A DNA stretch of 35,320 bases from Desulfobulbaceae bacterium (GCA_024227155.1 JAAELB010000603.1:1-35320); one strand, 5' to 3'; numbered from the stretch's first letter, positions 14,931 to 23,441 are shown. Numbers and translations: made by a program. Notes: generated by a model not told the origin, from the sequence alone.

Positions 14931-15560
14931 TCAACTGGCCTCCTTCTTCATATCTCCAGCCCGTACTACCTCCGGGTGGATAGGTACAACTTTTCTTCCT
15001 TTTTTCAGTGATACTGCCCGAATCAACATTGCTTTCTTAAAATAGTGTTTTGCCCTGGACAACCTAGACATTACAGTACCCATGGGGAGTTCCAGAGTCT
15101 CTGCGATCTCTTTGTAGCTCATATCTTCCATAAAAAAGAGCAGTAGTGGTGTTTTATATTTTTCCGGCAACCCATCCAGGGTGCGCTGCACTTCAACTGC
15201 TGACTCTCTTTTGTCAAGTTCAGGCTTATGGCCCGACTCGGCATAACGGTCAAGCATATACACATAAGTTTCATCATCAAGTAGCAGAGGGCGCTTACAC
15301 TTTTTATCCTGCTCTTTATAAAAAAGACGGCGTAAAATGGTCAATAACCAGGCCTTGCATTTCCCGTTTTCCCGTAGGGTGGAAAAACTTTTTAACGCAG
15401 CACACATCGTCTCCTGCACAAGATCTTCTGCATCATAGCTATTACCTGTATAACGAAGTGCCATGTTATACAGGAACTGGACATGCGGCGACGTCAGTTC
15501 CTGAAATTTTCTGCGACTGCGGAATCTAAACATATTGATAGATTTTTGTATGAGTTTCAA
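14931..15560 (-). CDS. ECF-type RNA polymerase sigma factor
   Basis: A sigma-70 family group IV factor of about 200 residues. Region 2 covers HVQFLYNMALRYTGNSYDAE and DLVQETMCAALKSF, with the acidic DAEDLVQE helix that binds the polymerase clamp. Region 4 covers LPEKYKTPLLLFFMEDMSYK and EIAETLELPMGTVMSRLSRA, the helix-turn-helix for the -35 element. No regulatory C-terminal domain is present beyond a basic tail. The frame opens with TTG at 15560; an ATG at 15533 is an equally good start since neither has a clear Shine-Dalgarno. The gene lies 14 bases after the TlpA-like gene and adjoins the anti-sigma gene. A matching promoter stands before the operon. Confidence 0.92.
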   Translation of the reverse strand: MKLIQKSINMFRFRSRRKFQELTSPHVQFLYNMALRYTGNSYDAEDLVQETMCAALKSFSTLRENGKCKAWLLTILRRLFYKEQDKKCKRPLLLDDETYVYMLDRYAESGHKPELDKRESAVEVQRTLDGLPEKYKTPLLLFFMEDMSYKEIAETLELPMGTVMSRLSRAKHYFKKAMLIRAVSLKKGRKVVPIHPEVVRAGDMKKEAS

Positions 15561-15574
15561 TAATTGGTTATCTA

Positions 15575-16081
15575 TTACTTACTCAAATCCTCTAAATGGT
15601 TCTCCAAATCCTCTGGCGGACTCACATCCCGGTAACGGACAATACCGCTCTTATCCACAATAATGATTGTTGGAGTGCCGGAAACTTTGAACCTCTTGGT
15701 CAAACTGGAATCCTTATCAAAATATATCGGATAATCCATGGCATATTTTTTCGCATACCGACGGACCTTTTTCTCAGAGTCATTGACCCCAACATTGACA
15801 CCGAGGAATTCCATCCCCCTCCCTTTCCCACCCTTAGAGCCAAATTCTTCAACCAGTTGATTAATATGTGGAATCTCTCTTTTGCAGTTTGGGCACCAGG
15901 TTGCCCAAAACACAAGAAACAGGGGACTCTTGCCTACAATCTTCTCTGACTCCATCACCGTTCCGTCTAGAGTGGTAACCTTAAAGTTTGGAAGCTGTTC
16001 TCCAGTGCTGGTCGCATGGAGAGAAGGAGCTACAATAAACATAGTGGTAAGTAATATCGCCATTAGCATTTTATAATTCAT
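15575..16081 (-). CDS. TlpA/ResA-like periplasmic thioredoxin
   Basis: A thiol-disulfide oxidoreductase secreted or anchored by an N-terminal hydrophobic segment (MLMAILLTTMFIVAPSLHA). Numbering from the TTG at 16093, the active site is W66-C-P-N-C70 in FWATWCPNCKREIP, and the cis-proline loop is GTP at 139-141. This is the TlpA/ResA arrangement used for reduction in cytochrome c assembly or periplasmic repair. GGAG is six bases before the ATG chosen here; ATG at 16084 and TTG at 16093 would sit too close to it. The upstream CcdA-like protein is the expected electron donor. Confidence 0.9.
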   Translation of the reverse strand: MNYKMLMAILLTTMFIVAPSLHATSTGEQLPNFKVTTLDGTVMESEKIVGKSPLFLVFWATWCPNCKREIPHINQLVEEFGSKGGKGRGMEFLGVNVGVNDSEKKVRRYAKKYAMDYPIYFDKDSSLTKRFKVSGTPTIIIVDKSGIVRYRDVSPPEDLENHLEDLSK

Positions 16082-16146
16082 CATATTCTCCAATATTCTC
16101 TTCTACTCATTATTTATTATTCTTAGATTCTCATTGTTGCCCGCTG

Positions 16147-16845
16147 CTATAAGAAAAGTTTCCCAGCTTGAATCAAGAAATATTCTGCAAGTATAATCAT
16201 CAACCAGCCAAGCCCTTTTTTGATCTGTACCATCCAGTTGCCCGATCTGGGCATGGCGGCCATGAGGCCGGAAAATGTGCCAACGACAATCAGAAGTATT
16301 CCCATACCAAATGCAAAAACAAAAAGGAGAGAAGCTCCTAAAAAAGCGTTCTCGGTTGATGCAACATAGGCCAGCAGCACTCCAAGTACAGGGGCGGTAC
16401 AAGGTCCAGCCACCAGACCGGAAGTGAGTCCAAGGCCAAATGTAGTAAACAAGCCACCTTTTTTCCCTTTATCCTTTGGGACAAAAATTGGCAATGTAAA
16501 CACATCCAGCATACTAAGCCCCAATAGCAGGATAATGTTCCCTACCAACATGAAGCTCCAAGGGCTTGAATTGAATTCACCGAACAGCCTTCCTGTGAGT
16601 GCGGCAAACACCCCCATTGCTGCATAGGTCACTGCGATTCCAGCCACATACACAACAGACAAGAGAAAAGCCCTACCACGAGAACCGCCTATATTTGTAG
16701 AACCTATATAGCCTACAGTAATAGGAATCATGGGATAAACACATGGGGTCAGACTAGCCAGAACTCCACCAAGCAGAGCAGCCACAAAAGCCATAGTTAA
16801 TGAAGTCTGCAGATAGTTTTGTAATCCATTAATAAGATGGTCCAT
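16147..16845 (-). CDS. CcdA/DsbD-type transmembrane thiol reductant transporter
   Basis: This inner-membrane protein carries electrons from cytoplasmic thioredoxin to periplasmic thiol proteins. It has 232 residues and six predicted membrane helices. The two redox cysteines lie in the repeat-related motifs TPCVYPMIP (C35) and GPCTAPVLG (C149), as in the DsbD beta domain. There are no attached periplasmic domains, so a separate partner is needed; the TlpA-like protein encoded 65 bases downstream is the obvious one. TTGGAG lies about nine bases before the ATG. It follows the CxxC protein gene in the same operon. Confidence 0.92.
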   Translation of the reverse strand: MDHLINGLQNYLQTSLTMAFVAALLGGVLASLTPCVYPMIPITVGYIGSTNIGGSRGRAFLLSVVYVAGIAVTYAAMGVFAALTGRLFGEFNSSPWSFMLVGNIILLLGLSMLDVFTLPIFVPKDKGKKGGLFTTFGLGLTSGLVAGPCTAPVLGVLLAYVASTENAFLGASLLFVFAFGMGILLIVVGTFSGLMAAMPRSGNWMVQIKKGLGWLMIILAEYFLIQAGKLFL

Positions 16846-16872
16846 GCTATCAGCTCCAAGTACATTGTTTTT

Positions 16873-16908
16873 CTGGCAGGAGTAGAACGATAGTCCTTAT
16901 CCTGCCAG
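16873..16908 (-). other. Intercistronic hairpin in the ECF operon
   Basis: CTGGCAGGA and TCCTGCCAG form a 9-bp stem between the first gene and the CcdA-like gene, with no T-run in the direction of transcription. It could set different mRNA levels for the first gene and the rest. Confidence 0.5.
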
Positions 16909-16944
16909 TAATTCTCATACTATCACCACTGATTGCAAAGTCTC

Positions 16945-17409
16945 TCAATGGCTGCTCGTTGAATCGGGTGCTTCACCAACCTTGCGGGCGAGAAGGCTTT
17001 TTGCAATTTCCTGATCTTCCTCCCATCCTGCTTGAGCTACTTGTGCATTACTGATGCCGTCAATCTCTATTGTGTCAATCTCAACCATATTGGCAATAGG
17101 ATAGATCCAACCGCTGATTGTACTTTCCTTCCCTTCAACCAACTCATGTGCTCTGATAACATCGTGGCCAATAGCATTATCTATAATTGACCAATAGGTA
17201 CCATCAGCAGACTTAAAACCAATGGCATGGTGCGCAAACAGGTTACACTGTGCATTGGCACCATCCAATTTTTTAAGACTGCAACCTACACAGACCAGCT
17301 GACCCTTAAGTGTTGTTTTACCCAACCCTTTATCACTATTCCAGCCACCTGCCCAACTAACCTGAGCCACCGCTACAACCAAGATCGCTACAAATAAGAC
17401 ATGTTTCAT
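16945..17409 (-). CDS. Exported CxxC protein of unknown function
   Basis: I do not recognise a named family. The 154-residue product has a clear signal peptide (MKHVLFVAILVVAVAQVSWA) and then a small mature domain with C40-VG-C43-SLKK. Next come QCNLFAHHAIGFK, with a third cysteine and a double histidine, and DGTYWSIIDNAIGHD. The domain ends in a beta-rich GWIYPIANMVEIDTIEID that resembles a small OB-like fold. Cysteines and histidines suggest metal or haem handling or a redox-active disulfide. AGGAG is eight bases before the ATG. It is the first gene of the five-gene operon and lies about 65 bases downstream of the ECF-type promoter, so it may be a main output of that sigma factor. Confidence 0.75.
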   Translation of the reverse strand: MKHVLFVAILVVAVAQVSWAGGWNSDKGLGKTTLKGQLVCVGCSLKKLDGANAQCNLFAHHAIGFKSADGTYWSIIDNAIGHDVIRAHELVEGKESTISGWIYPIANMVEIDTIEIDGISNAQVAQAGWEEDQEIAKSLLARKVGEAPDSTSSH

Positions 17410-17481
17410 GGGTTTTCTCCTTTTTAAGTCAAGATTTTAACTATCGGTTTGCCCCTTAATGGAGCGTTGTACTTAATAGGA

Positions 17482-17505
17482 GACGGTAGACTGCCATTTT
17501 ATTCC
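17482..17505 (-). promoter_or_regulatory. ECF-sigma-type promoter of the redox operon
   Basis: On the minus strand GGAAT (-35, 17505-17501) is followed after 15 bases by CGTCTCC (-10, from 17485). This is the GGAA..CGTC pattern recognised by RpoE-like factors. It stands about 75 bases before the first gene of an operon that itself encodes an ECF factor, so autoregulation is likely. Confidence 0.6.
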
Positions 17506-17623
17506 AAAAATTTTTTTTTGTTTTGCAATGGGATCTTTTTTACGCATCCTCCCTAGTTGGTTCGCATGTGATCATCTATAAAAAAGAGCTGGTAATTGCT
17601 TCCAGAGATGGTGTTGACAAACT

Positions 17624-19147
17624 TCACCTTACAAACCAACCGCCCGTTAACAGTGATCTCGCCTCTGCTGTTAGTGGGATAAGGTCGGATTTACTGACTA
17701 GAGAAATATCAAACTTGCGATTCAATGCAGCAAAGTGCTTTAATCCAAATCCAATTTTATTCAGGTAAGAAAAAACACCAATGGCCCCTGTGGGAAAGTC
17801 ATTTGCTCTTGTTCCATAGAGAGCCCGCAAATCCGCAAGATCTGCAAATATCTCCTCAACACTTTCCCCGTACGCTTTATACATCTCAGGCACATTTCCC
17901 TCCTTGATCAGCTCGCCGATTTTTTTACCGGTCATGGCTGCTGCCATTGCAGCACGACACAACCCAATGCCGAGAACATCGCCATCCCCGTACGCCAGAG
18001 CTTTAAACACCTGATCTTCACTGGCAAAACCTCCGGTCATTACGATTGCGGGCATAGTTGCCCCTTCTTCTTTAAGCCTTGAGCAAATCCTGACTACAGC
18101 ATCTTCCAGACAAATCGTTGGCAGCGACCACTCATTCATCATTTTCGACGGGCTGTATCCTGAACCACCACCTGCTCCGTCGAAAGTTATCATGTCTACC
18201 TTTGCCGTACTGGCAATACGAAGCACCCGCTCTATATCCTCGAGATCATAGCCTGCCATTTTAAAATAGATGTTCTTTGCACCCATATTTCGCAAACTTT
18301 GAATGTGGCTGAGTATCGATTCTTCGGTCCAAAAAGGTAAACGTCCATAAGTATGAAAATTAGGACAAACCCCTTTACGGTATGCTTTTTGTACAGCGGG
18401 ATCCTCGGGGTTGGGATGGACGATATCTCCAAGTTCTTTTCTTTTTAACGCCGCGTCTATATCTTTGACCCGCTTAACAGGCTGCGTACCCTTGGCAGCC
18501 TGACCGAATTTAATTTCAATAGCTTCTGCCCCGTATTTTTGTAGTGCAACTTTCGGGACACCCTTTAGATCGTCATCTACGTTGCATTGCAATACAATTT
18601 GCCCATACCCACGATCATACTTGCGAAAACAGTCTAGAGCTTTCTCCAGAAGAGGAAATTCAGTTACCTGGCCGTTTTCAATTTGCAGGTCTGGATCGTT
18701 GTTTCTGGCATCCTCTCCGATGATACAGGTAACCCCCGCCATGGCAGCACCTGCAAAATAATCCTGCCAGTTTAGTTTAATCAGGGCTGGAAGCATGAGG
18801 GGCAATGCCATTTTAACAGGATTAACTGTTCCATACTGACACTCCAGGTTAACATTAAAAATAGTCGCATCCTCACAGTTCTCCTCAGCCTTTTGCGCCC
18901 CAAAGACACGGCCGTTTATATTGAAGTGAGAAAAATCAATTGGATAATCTTTTTCCGATGCAATTTGGTTATTTCCCGTGGTCATGGGGTAAACTGTTTG
19001 CGAACCTAACACCGCAGCTTGAGCCAGCTCACAGGTTCCTACACACTCTTCCGTGCAAAACGAACACATCCCTGATTGTGGCGAAACAAAGCCACTTCGA
19101 TTCTTAGCAAAAGTAAATCCAGAACTAAGTTTTGGAGAATAGGACAT
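17624..19147 (-). CDS. FMN-binding glutamate-synthase-like protein with N-terminal cysteine cluster
   Basis: A 507-residue protein built on the FMN/Fe-S central barrel of glutamate synthase (Glu_synthase, PF01645-type), without the glutaminase domain. Barrel motifs include EIKFGQAAKG at 211-220, FKMAGYDLEDIERV at 295-308, FDGAGGGSGYSP at 322-333 and MTGGFASEDQVFKALAYGDG, which correspond to the substrate and FMN loops. The N-terminus has C28-x2-C31-x3-C35-x3-C39 (MCSFCTEECVGTCELAQ), an unusual four-cysteine cluster that may bind Fe-S or zinc. AGGAGG precedes the ATG. It is transcribed alone, divergent from the dehydrogenase gene. Related stand-alone proteins are often of unproven activity, so it is not called GltB. 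Confidence 0.85.
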   Translation of the reverse strand: MSYSPKLSSGFTFAKNRSGFVSPQSGMCSFCTEECVGTCELAQAAVLGSQTVYPMTTGNNQIASEKDYPIDFSHFNINGRVFGAQKAEENCEDATIFNVNLECQYGTVNPVKMALPLMLPALIKLNWQDYFAGAAMAGVTCIIGEDARNNDPDLQIENGQVTEFPLLEKALDCFRKYDRGYGQIVLQCNVDDDLKGVPKVALQKYGAEAIEIKFGQAAKGTQPVKRVKDIDAALKRKELGDIVHPNPEDPAVQKAYRKGVCPNFHTYGRLPFWTEESILSHIQSLRNMGAKNIYFKMAGYDLEDIERVLRIASTAKVDMITFDGAGGGSGYSPSKMMNEWSLPTICLEDAVVRICSRLKEEGATMPAIVMTGGFASEDQVFKALAYGDGDVLGIGLCRAAMAAAMTGKKIGELIKEGNVPEMYKAYGESVEEIFADLADLRALYGTRANDFPTGAIGVFSYLNKIGFGLKHFAALNRKFDISLVSKSDLIPLTAEARSLLTGGWFVR

Positions 19148-19356
19148 GGTTGATGCCTCCTGAGATGTAATACTACTTGTTGGTGTATATCAGATAATTA
19201 CAGTTTTAAAATAGATACGTGCAAGCTATTATACTTTTTCAAAACATTGCCCGGAATAATGTGTATTTGTCAATATCTTTCAAATACTTCACCTCATCGT
19301 TCAAGGCAACACAAATAGTGCTACCGTTCCTGTTTAATGCATATTTTTCTTGATTA

Positions 19357-19495
19357 TTAGTACCTTACTTCTGAATTTCAGTCATAAAAAACAGGTAGCG
19401 CAAACTCCGAGAAAGTTGGAGAATGTTTTAACATCAGGAACTTAAAGTAACCTCCGTGGCACTTATCCTGCCTTTCTTTCCGTTTACGTGGTTAG
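19357..19495 (+). repeat. Dispersed AGTGCC repeat, full copy (copy 8)
   Basis: TTAGTACCTTACTTCTGAA, ATAAAAAACAGGTAGCGC, ACTCCGAGAAAGTTGGAGA, TTTTAACATCAGGAACTTAA and CTCCGTGGCACTTATCC are present, with the tail CTTTCCGTTTACGTGGTTAG. It aligns almost throughout with copy 4 and, in its right half, with copy 7. It lies 72 bases before the dehydrogenase gene. The rest of the 19148-19567 gap shows nothing recognisable. Confidence 0.87.
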
Positions 19496-19567
19496 ACAGG
19501 ACCTTCACTACAAATTAGAACATGAAACAGCAATTTCGCTAAAACTCTCACCGAGATTTCCCCTTTT

Positions 19568-20521
19568 ATGATAGATCAACAAAAGAACAGACTACTTATC
19601 CTATCAAGCAATGCCACTAAATATGCAAAGCTCATTGCAGAGGCAGGCCTACCAGCTTTAAAAATTACTCCAGCCGTTTCGGTTGCAAAGGCCATGAGCA
19701 TCGCAGACCAATCGAACATACTCCTTGCGCCTCCAGATTTGGCTTATGAAATTCTTCCCACGATGACAAAACTCCAGTGGATGCAATCTACCTGGGCAGG
19801 GGTCAATAAACTTTTGGGAGAGGAGTGCAGAAAGGACTATCTACTGACAGGGGTAAAGGGTGTTTTCGGATCGATTATGTCCGAATATGTTTTCTGTTAT
19901 ATACTTATGCATGCCAGAAAGGCGTTCCAGTGTCTAGAGCTACAGAAAGACAGAGAGTGGAAGATGCCTATGCCTGGGCTGCTTCGCTGCAAAAAAATAG
20001 GTATAATGGGAGTTGGATCAATTGGAATAGCAATAGCGCGGACTGCAAAACATTTCAATATGACTACCTATGGCTATTCCACAAGTGGTACTCCTGCACC
20101 AGAGATTGACCAAATGTTCAATCCAGACAAAATTCTCAGTTTTGTAGGCGAACTAGATTACCTGGTTACCGTATTACCCCAGACCCTCGACACAAATCAC
20201 CTTATCAACAGGGCTGTACTAAAAGCGATGAAAACGGACGCATTATTGATCAACGTGGGCCGGGGGAATGTTCTTGACGAAAATGCATTGATAGAAGCTC
20301 TGATTTCAGAAGAAATTGGCGGAGCGGTACTAGATGTTTTCCAGCAGGAGCCACTGCCTCAATCGCATCCTTTATGGAGTACAAAGGGAGCAATCATAAC
20401 GTCACATAAATCAGCTTTAACATATCCAGAGGATATTGCTCCGCTATTCATCAATAACTACAAACGCTTCGTGGCGCGAAAAGAACTGCAGTTCAAAATT
20501 GATTTTGACAGGGGCTACTGA
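19568..20521 (+). CDS. D-2-hydroxyacid dehydrogenase
   Basis: An NAD(P)-dependent oxidoreductase of the D-isomer-specific 2-hydroxyacid dehydrogenase family, 317 residues. The nucleotide fold begins IGIMGVGSIGIAIARTAK, with G148-x-G150-x2-G153. The catalytic set is R232 in NVGRGNVLDE, E261 in DVFQQEPLP and H280 in ITSHKSA. The N-terminal substrate domain is short and the overall shape is closest to GhrA-like glyoxylate/hydroxypyruvate reductases, but substrate cannot be assigned. There is no clear Shine-Dalgarno before the ATG. Repeat copy 8 lies just upstream. It converges on the next gene, 25 bases away. Confidence 0.88.
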   Translation: MIDQQKNRLLILSSNATKYAKLIAEAGLPALKITPAVSVAKAMSIADQSNILLAPPDLAYEILPTMTKLQWMQSTWAGVNKLLGEECRKDYLLTGVKGVFGSIMSEYVFCYILMHARKAFQCLELQKDREWKMPMPGLLRCKKIGIMGVGSIGIAIARTAKHFNMTTYGYSTSGTPAPEIDQMFNPDKILSFVGELDYLVTVLPQTLDTNHLINRAVLKAMKTDALLINVGRGNVLDENALIEALISEEIGGAVLDVFQQEPLPQSHPLWSTKGAIITSHKSALTYPEDIAPLFINNYKRFVARKELQFKIDFDRGY

Positions 20522-20546
20522 TGGTGGCGAATAGTACATAACCATC

Positions 20547-21830
20547 TCAATCCCAGCCTTCGTCGTCAAACTCTAGATATTGCTCTGGAGATTCACCGTG
20601 CTGCTGAAGTATTTTGTAATTCCCAAAATGCTGCTCCTTGGTTATTTCAATAACTTCGACGCTGAATTTCCACAAGTCACCGTAGTCAAAGACATATAAG
20701 AGCTCTTGGCCCACATATAAATTTAACTGCCCTATTGAGAAATCATCAGCATATGGATATTCCACTCCTTCAGGTGAATGATAACTTTTTCTTGAACTCA
20801 GTCTATCCGGGTCAAAATAAAACGAATAGAGATGGTCATTGTCGAAGTTATATGCGATTTGAATAGCCAGATGAAGATCAGCAAGAGTGCTTTTTCCAGA
20901 AGTAGAAATAGTTCTCCATGTTCCATCAATACTGATTTTAAAGACAAAACTGCCATTAAGGTTTTTTGGCTTTAGAATTGGCAACCCTTTTTCAAGCACA
21001 GTAGAGGTCGTCAACATTTGCCTGAAAGGTTCAACGAAACCTTCAGGTATGAACTGGTCACCTGCAAAATCTTGTTTCAGATAATCATAGCCAGTAAAAT
21101 AGCGAAATGGCGTGTTCCAAAGAGTAAACGGCCGATCTTTATCTAACAACTTTAAAAAACGGTTTCCAAACGGTGTAACTGTTATCGATTTAAGTTTTAT
21201 ATATCCTTTTGTGTATTGCTCTTTCGGAGTTAATGACTTGAGCCGGTATGTCAGAATTCCGAAAAAAGATAAGATACGAACGATGTGTACCAGAGCCGAT
21301 TGAGGGTAGTGTTTTGCGCGTTTTATTAATTCTCCGCTACCTATTTCCTGATCACAGGGAAAATCAGATAGCACTGTTATAAATTTATCATCTTGTGGAA
21401 TATCAGACTGTGCAACATACCTGCACTCTCTAAATATATCGAGCCAGTCTGTGCAAACCCAAAACGCCTCAAACAATGAAAAATATTTTTCCGTAGTATT
21501 GAGCTGTTCATACTCAGCGACAATATCGGTACCCTGAAGACGGTATTTATTTTTAACTTTGACTAATTGGAAAAAATTCGCAGTCAACGAAATATGATAA
21601 AAAAAATTTAACAGTGGATAATAGACCTGATCCATTTTGGGAGAAGCTTCTACAGTACGATTTTGTACCTCCTGATTTATTGAATAAAGGGTGGCTCTAT
21701 CTATCCAATGTTTTGATTTCGTCAGATATGAGGATGGGGCTTGAACTCGATAAAGAAATATATCGTAATCTGTAACAATCGAAGATGGGAACTTCTCAGT
21801 TATTTTGAATGGCAAATAGTGAATAGTCAT
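20547..21830 (-). CDS. Protein with C-terminal pRiA4b ORF-3-like domain
   Basis: A 427-residue cytoplasmic protein. The C-terminal third (about 285-410) matches the plasmid pRiA4b ORF-3-like domain (PF07929). It shows FKISIDGTWRTISTSGKSTL and ADLHLAIQIAYNFDNDHLYS, then YVFDYGDLWKFSVEVIEI. The N-terminal two thirds, rich in aromatic and charged residues, are not recognised. The domain is common on plasmids and mobile elements but its function is unproven. The ATG has no clear ribosome site. It may be co-transcribed with the gene upstream at 23007-21922, 91 bases away. Confidence 0.75.
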   Translation of the reverse strand: MTIHYLPFKITEKFPSSIVTDYDIFLYRVQAPSSYLTKSKHWIDRATLYSINQEVQNRTVEASPKMDQVYYPLLNFFYHISLTANFFQLVKVKNKYRLQGTDIVAEYEQLNTTEKYFSLFEAFWVCTDWLDIFRECRYVAQSDIPQDDKFITVLSDFPCDQEIGSGELIKRAKHYPQSALVHIVRILSFFGILTYRLKSLTPKEQYTKGYIKLKSITVTPFGNRFLKLLDKDRPFTLWNTPFRYFTGYDYLKQDFAGDQFIPEGFVEPFRQMLTTSTVLEKGLPILKPKNLNGSFVFKISIDGTWRTISTSGKSTLADLHLAIQIAYNFDNDHLYSFYFDPDRLSSRKSYHSPEGVEYPYADDFSIGQLNLYVGQELLYVFDYGDLWKFSVEVIEITKEQHFGNYKILQQHGESPEQYLEFDDEGWD

Positions 21831-21921
21831 AAGGTTGGTACACTACCCCGCTTTTCTTTTCGACCTGATTAATTGTGGGAATTTTCACCTTCGGCTTGTA
21901 ATTCGGCTGCTAACCGGCACA

Positions 21922-23007
21922 TTAACTTAGAGTTTTATCAATCCTCCGCTTTCCCTCCAGCATTAATGCCGAAAACGCTCCAATTGGTGCCGATTTTTCC
22001 AGTTCTTTTGGAATACCCCTCGTATAACTGAAGTTGCCTTTTTTTTCGTTTAGAAGTGCATACACTGCGTCTTCTTGACGATGTTTCTGGAAACGGGCAT
22101 AGATGACCTCACCCTCCTTAAAAAAGAGCACAGCTTTTCCTTCTTTTAGAGATAGATGCACAGCCCCGGTTTTTCGATTGGAATTGATTATTTGAAAAAG
22201 AGTCTCAACTTTTATTTCGGCTAATTTTCCGGTCATGCCGGAGGAAATATTTCCTGAACGTAAGGCTACTGTTTGGGCTCTATCCACCAACATCTTTAAG
22301 AGAAAAAACTGTAATTTATGATAGCTCCTCAGAACCTCTCGAAACTTCTTCAAACTAAGCATGGCCACCAGAGTATCTTCAACAGTATGAATAGAATTTG
22401 ACACCGGTTCGCCTGAGAGAAGACTCATTTCGCCGAAAATCTCTCCTGCCTTGATTTCAACGGCCTTTGAGCGATCATCCTTTATGACCGCGACTTTCCC
22501 CTTTAATATTATATATAGATAATTACCTGGTGCACCCTTCTTCACGACTCTTTTATTATGGGGGATCGTTTGGAATTCAAGCAGCAATGTCAAATCAACT
22601 AAAGAATGATCGTTAAGCGGCCTCAAAACGTCAAGCTTTCGGAGTTCTCCAAAGTGTTTTTCAACGAGATGCCTCTGCCGCCGATCTTCTGCTGTTTTGA
22701 GCATTTTCATCTGCAGAGTAGCAAAGTCTTTTTCCTTTTTATATTCAAAATGGATCAGACCTTCACAACCACCACAATCAAACTGAGACGTTGAGCCGGA
22801 AACCGGGGAAACCCCGGTTATATTGTCTTTTATTGTGAGGATATCGGCAATTTTCTGGCCCAGATGCAGGCAACCTGGTTTATAAGATGTTACCGACAGA
22901 CAAAAGTCTTGTACTTTTAGCTCTTCCCCAACACTGTAAACGGGGCAACCACGCTCTGATACCACAAGAAAAACAGCATCTTTGTATTTTTCACCTGTCT
23001 TTTTCAA
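21922..23007 (-). CDS. Three-domain protein: TIGR04076-like, cNMP-binding fold, DUF4388
   Basis: A 361-residue soluble signalling protein. Residues 1-90 resemble the small TIGR04076-type domain (C21-PVYSVGEE, then YKPGCLHLGQKI, then FDCGGC), with five cysteines. Residues 128-245 are a cyclic-nucleotide-binding beta-roll (GNYLYIILKGKVAVI, GEIFGEMSLLSGEP). The following position that normally holds the phosphate-binding arginine reads VSNSIHT, so nucleotide binding is doubtful. Residues 257-355 are a DUF4388 (PatA-type) domain with TGAVHLSLKEGKAVLFFKEG. There is no DNA-binding or enzymatic output. The TTG start is favoured by GGAGG eight bases upstream. Confidence 0.78.
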   Translation of the reverse strand: MKKTGEKYKDAVFLVVSERGCPVYSVGEELKVQDFCLSVTSYKPGCLHLGQKIADILTIKDNITGVSPVSGSTSQFDCGGCEGLIHFEYKKEKDFATLQMKMLKTAEDRRQRHLVEKHFGELRKLDVLRPLNDHSLVDLTLLLEFQTIPHNKRVVKKGAPGNYLYIILKGKVAVIKDDRSKAVEIKAGEIFGEMSLLSGEPVSNSIHTVEDTLVAMLSLKKFREVLRSYHKLQFFLLKMLVDRAQTVALRSGNISSGMTGKLAEIKVETLFQIINSNRKTGAVHLSLKEGKAVLFFKEGEVIYARFQKHRQEDAVYALLNEKKGNFSYTRGIPKELEKSAPIGAFSALMLEGKRRIDKTLS

Positions 23008-23244
23008 TAATGATCCTCCAACAGAGATAACTCCTGTAAATCCTTCGCCACGCAGGGTGGCTGTATTGAGTTCCGTCTGACTTTCACGTTTACTGGAATG
23101 AGCTTCAGTGCCGCTTTCATTGTATACGCCACCTATAACATTATAACCAATAAAAATGAAATATCACCACCTACCGCTATTATACCAGCAGTAGCATAAA
23201 GAAGCTGGTATCAGCTATCAAACAAGGGCCCATAAAAACCAGTA

Positions 23245-23331
23245 AAAACCAGGGACAGACCACGGTTTATTTGCATAGGTGCCAGTCGTAAGCTCTACAA
23301 TTTCATATACTTCTCACCCCTTAAACGGTAA
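23245..23331 (-). repeat. 87-bp direct repeat, copy A (gene 3'-end fragment)
   Basis: It is close to identical to 24383-24469, sharing AAAACCAGGGACAGACCACG, ATGCCAGTCGTAA-type and CATATACTTCTCACCCC blocks. On the minus strand it reads YRLRGEKYMKL, then a stop, then LRLAPM. The GGTCTGTCCCTGGTTTT end is a sequence type often seen at the edges of transposase genes. It looks like a decayed copy of the fragment at 24409. Confidence 0.7.
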
Positions 23332-23441
23332 GAAAGACGGGAATCAGTATAGTACTTCTTCAGGGGTAAACTCAAGGCCACCCGCTCAACGTATAGCTCT
23401 TTACTTGTTTTCCAAGATGCCTTGAGGTAGGTTGAAAAAGA

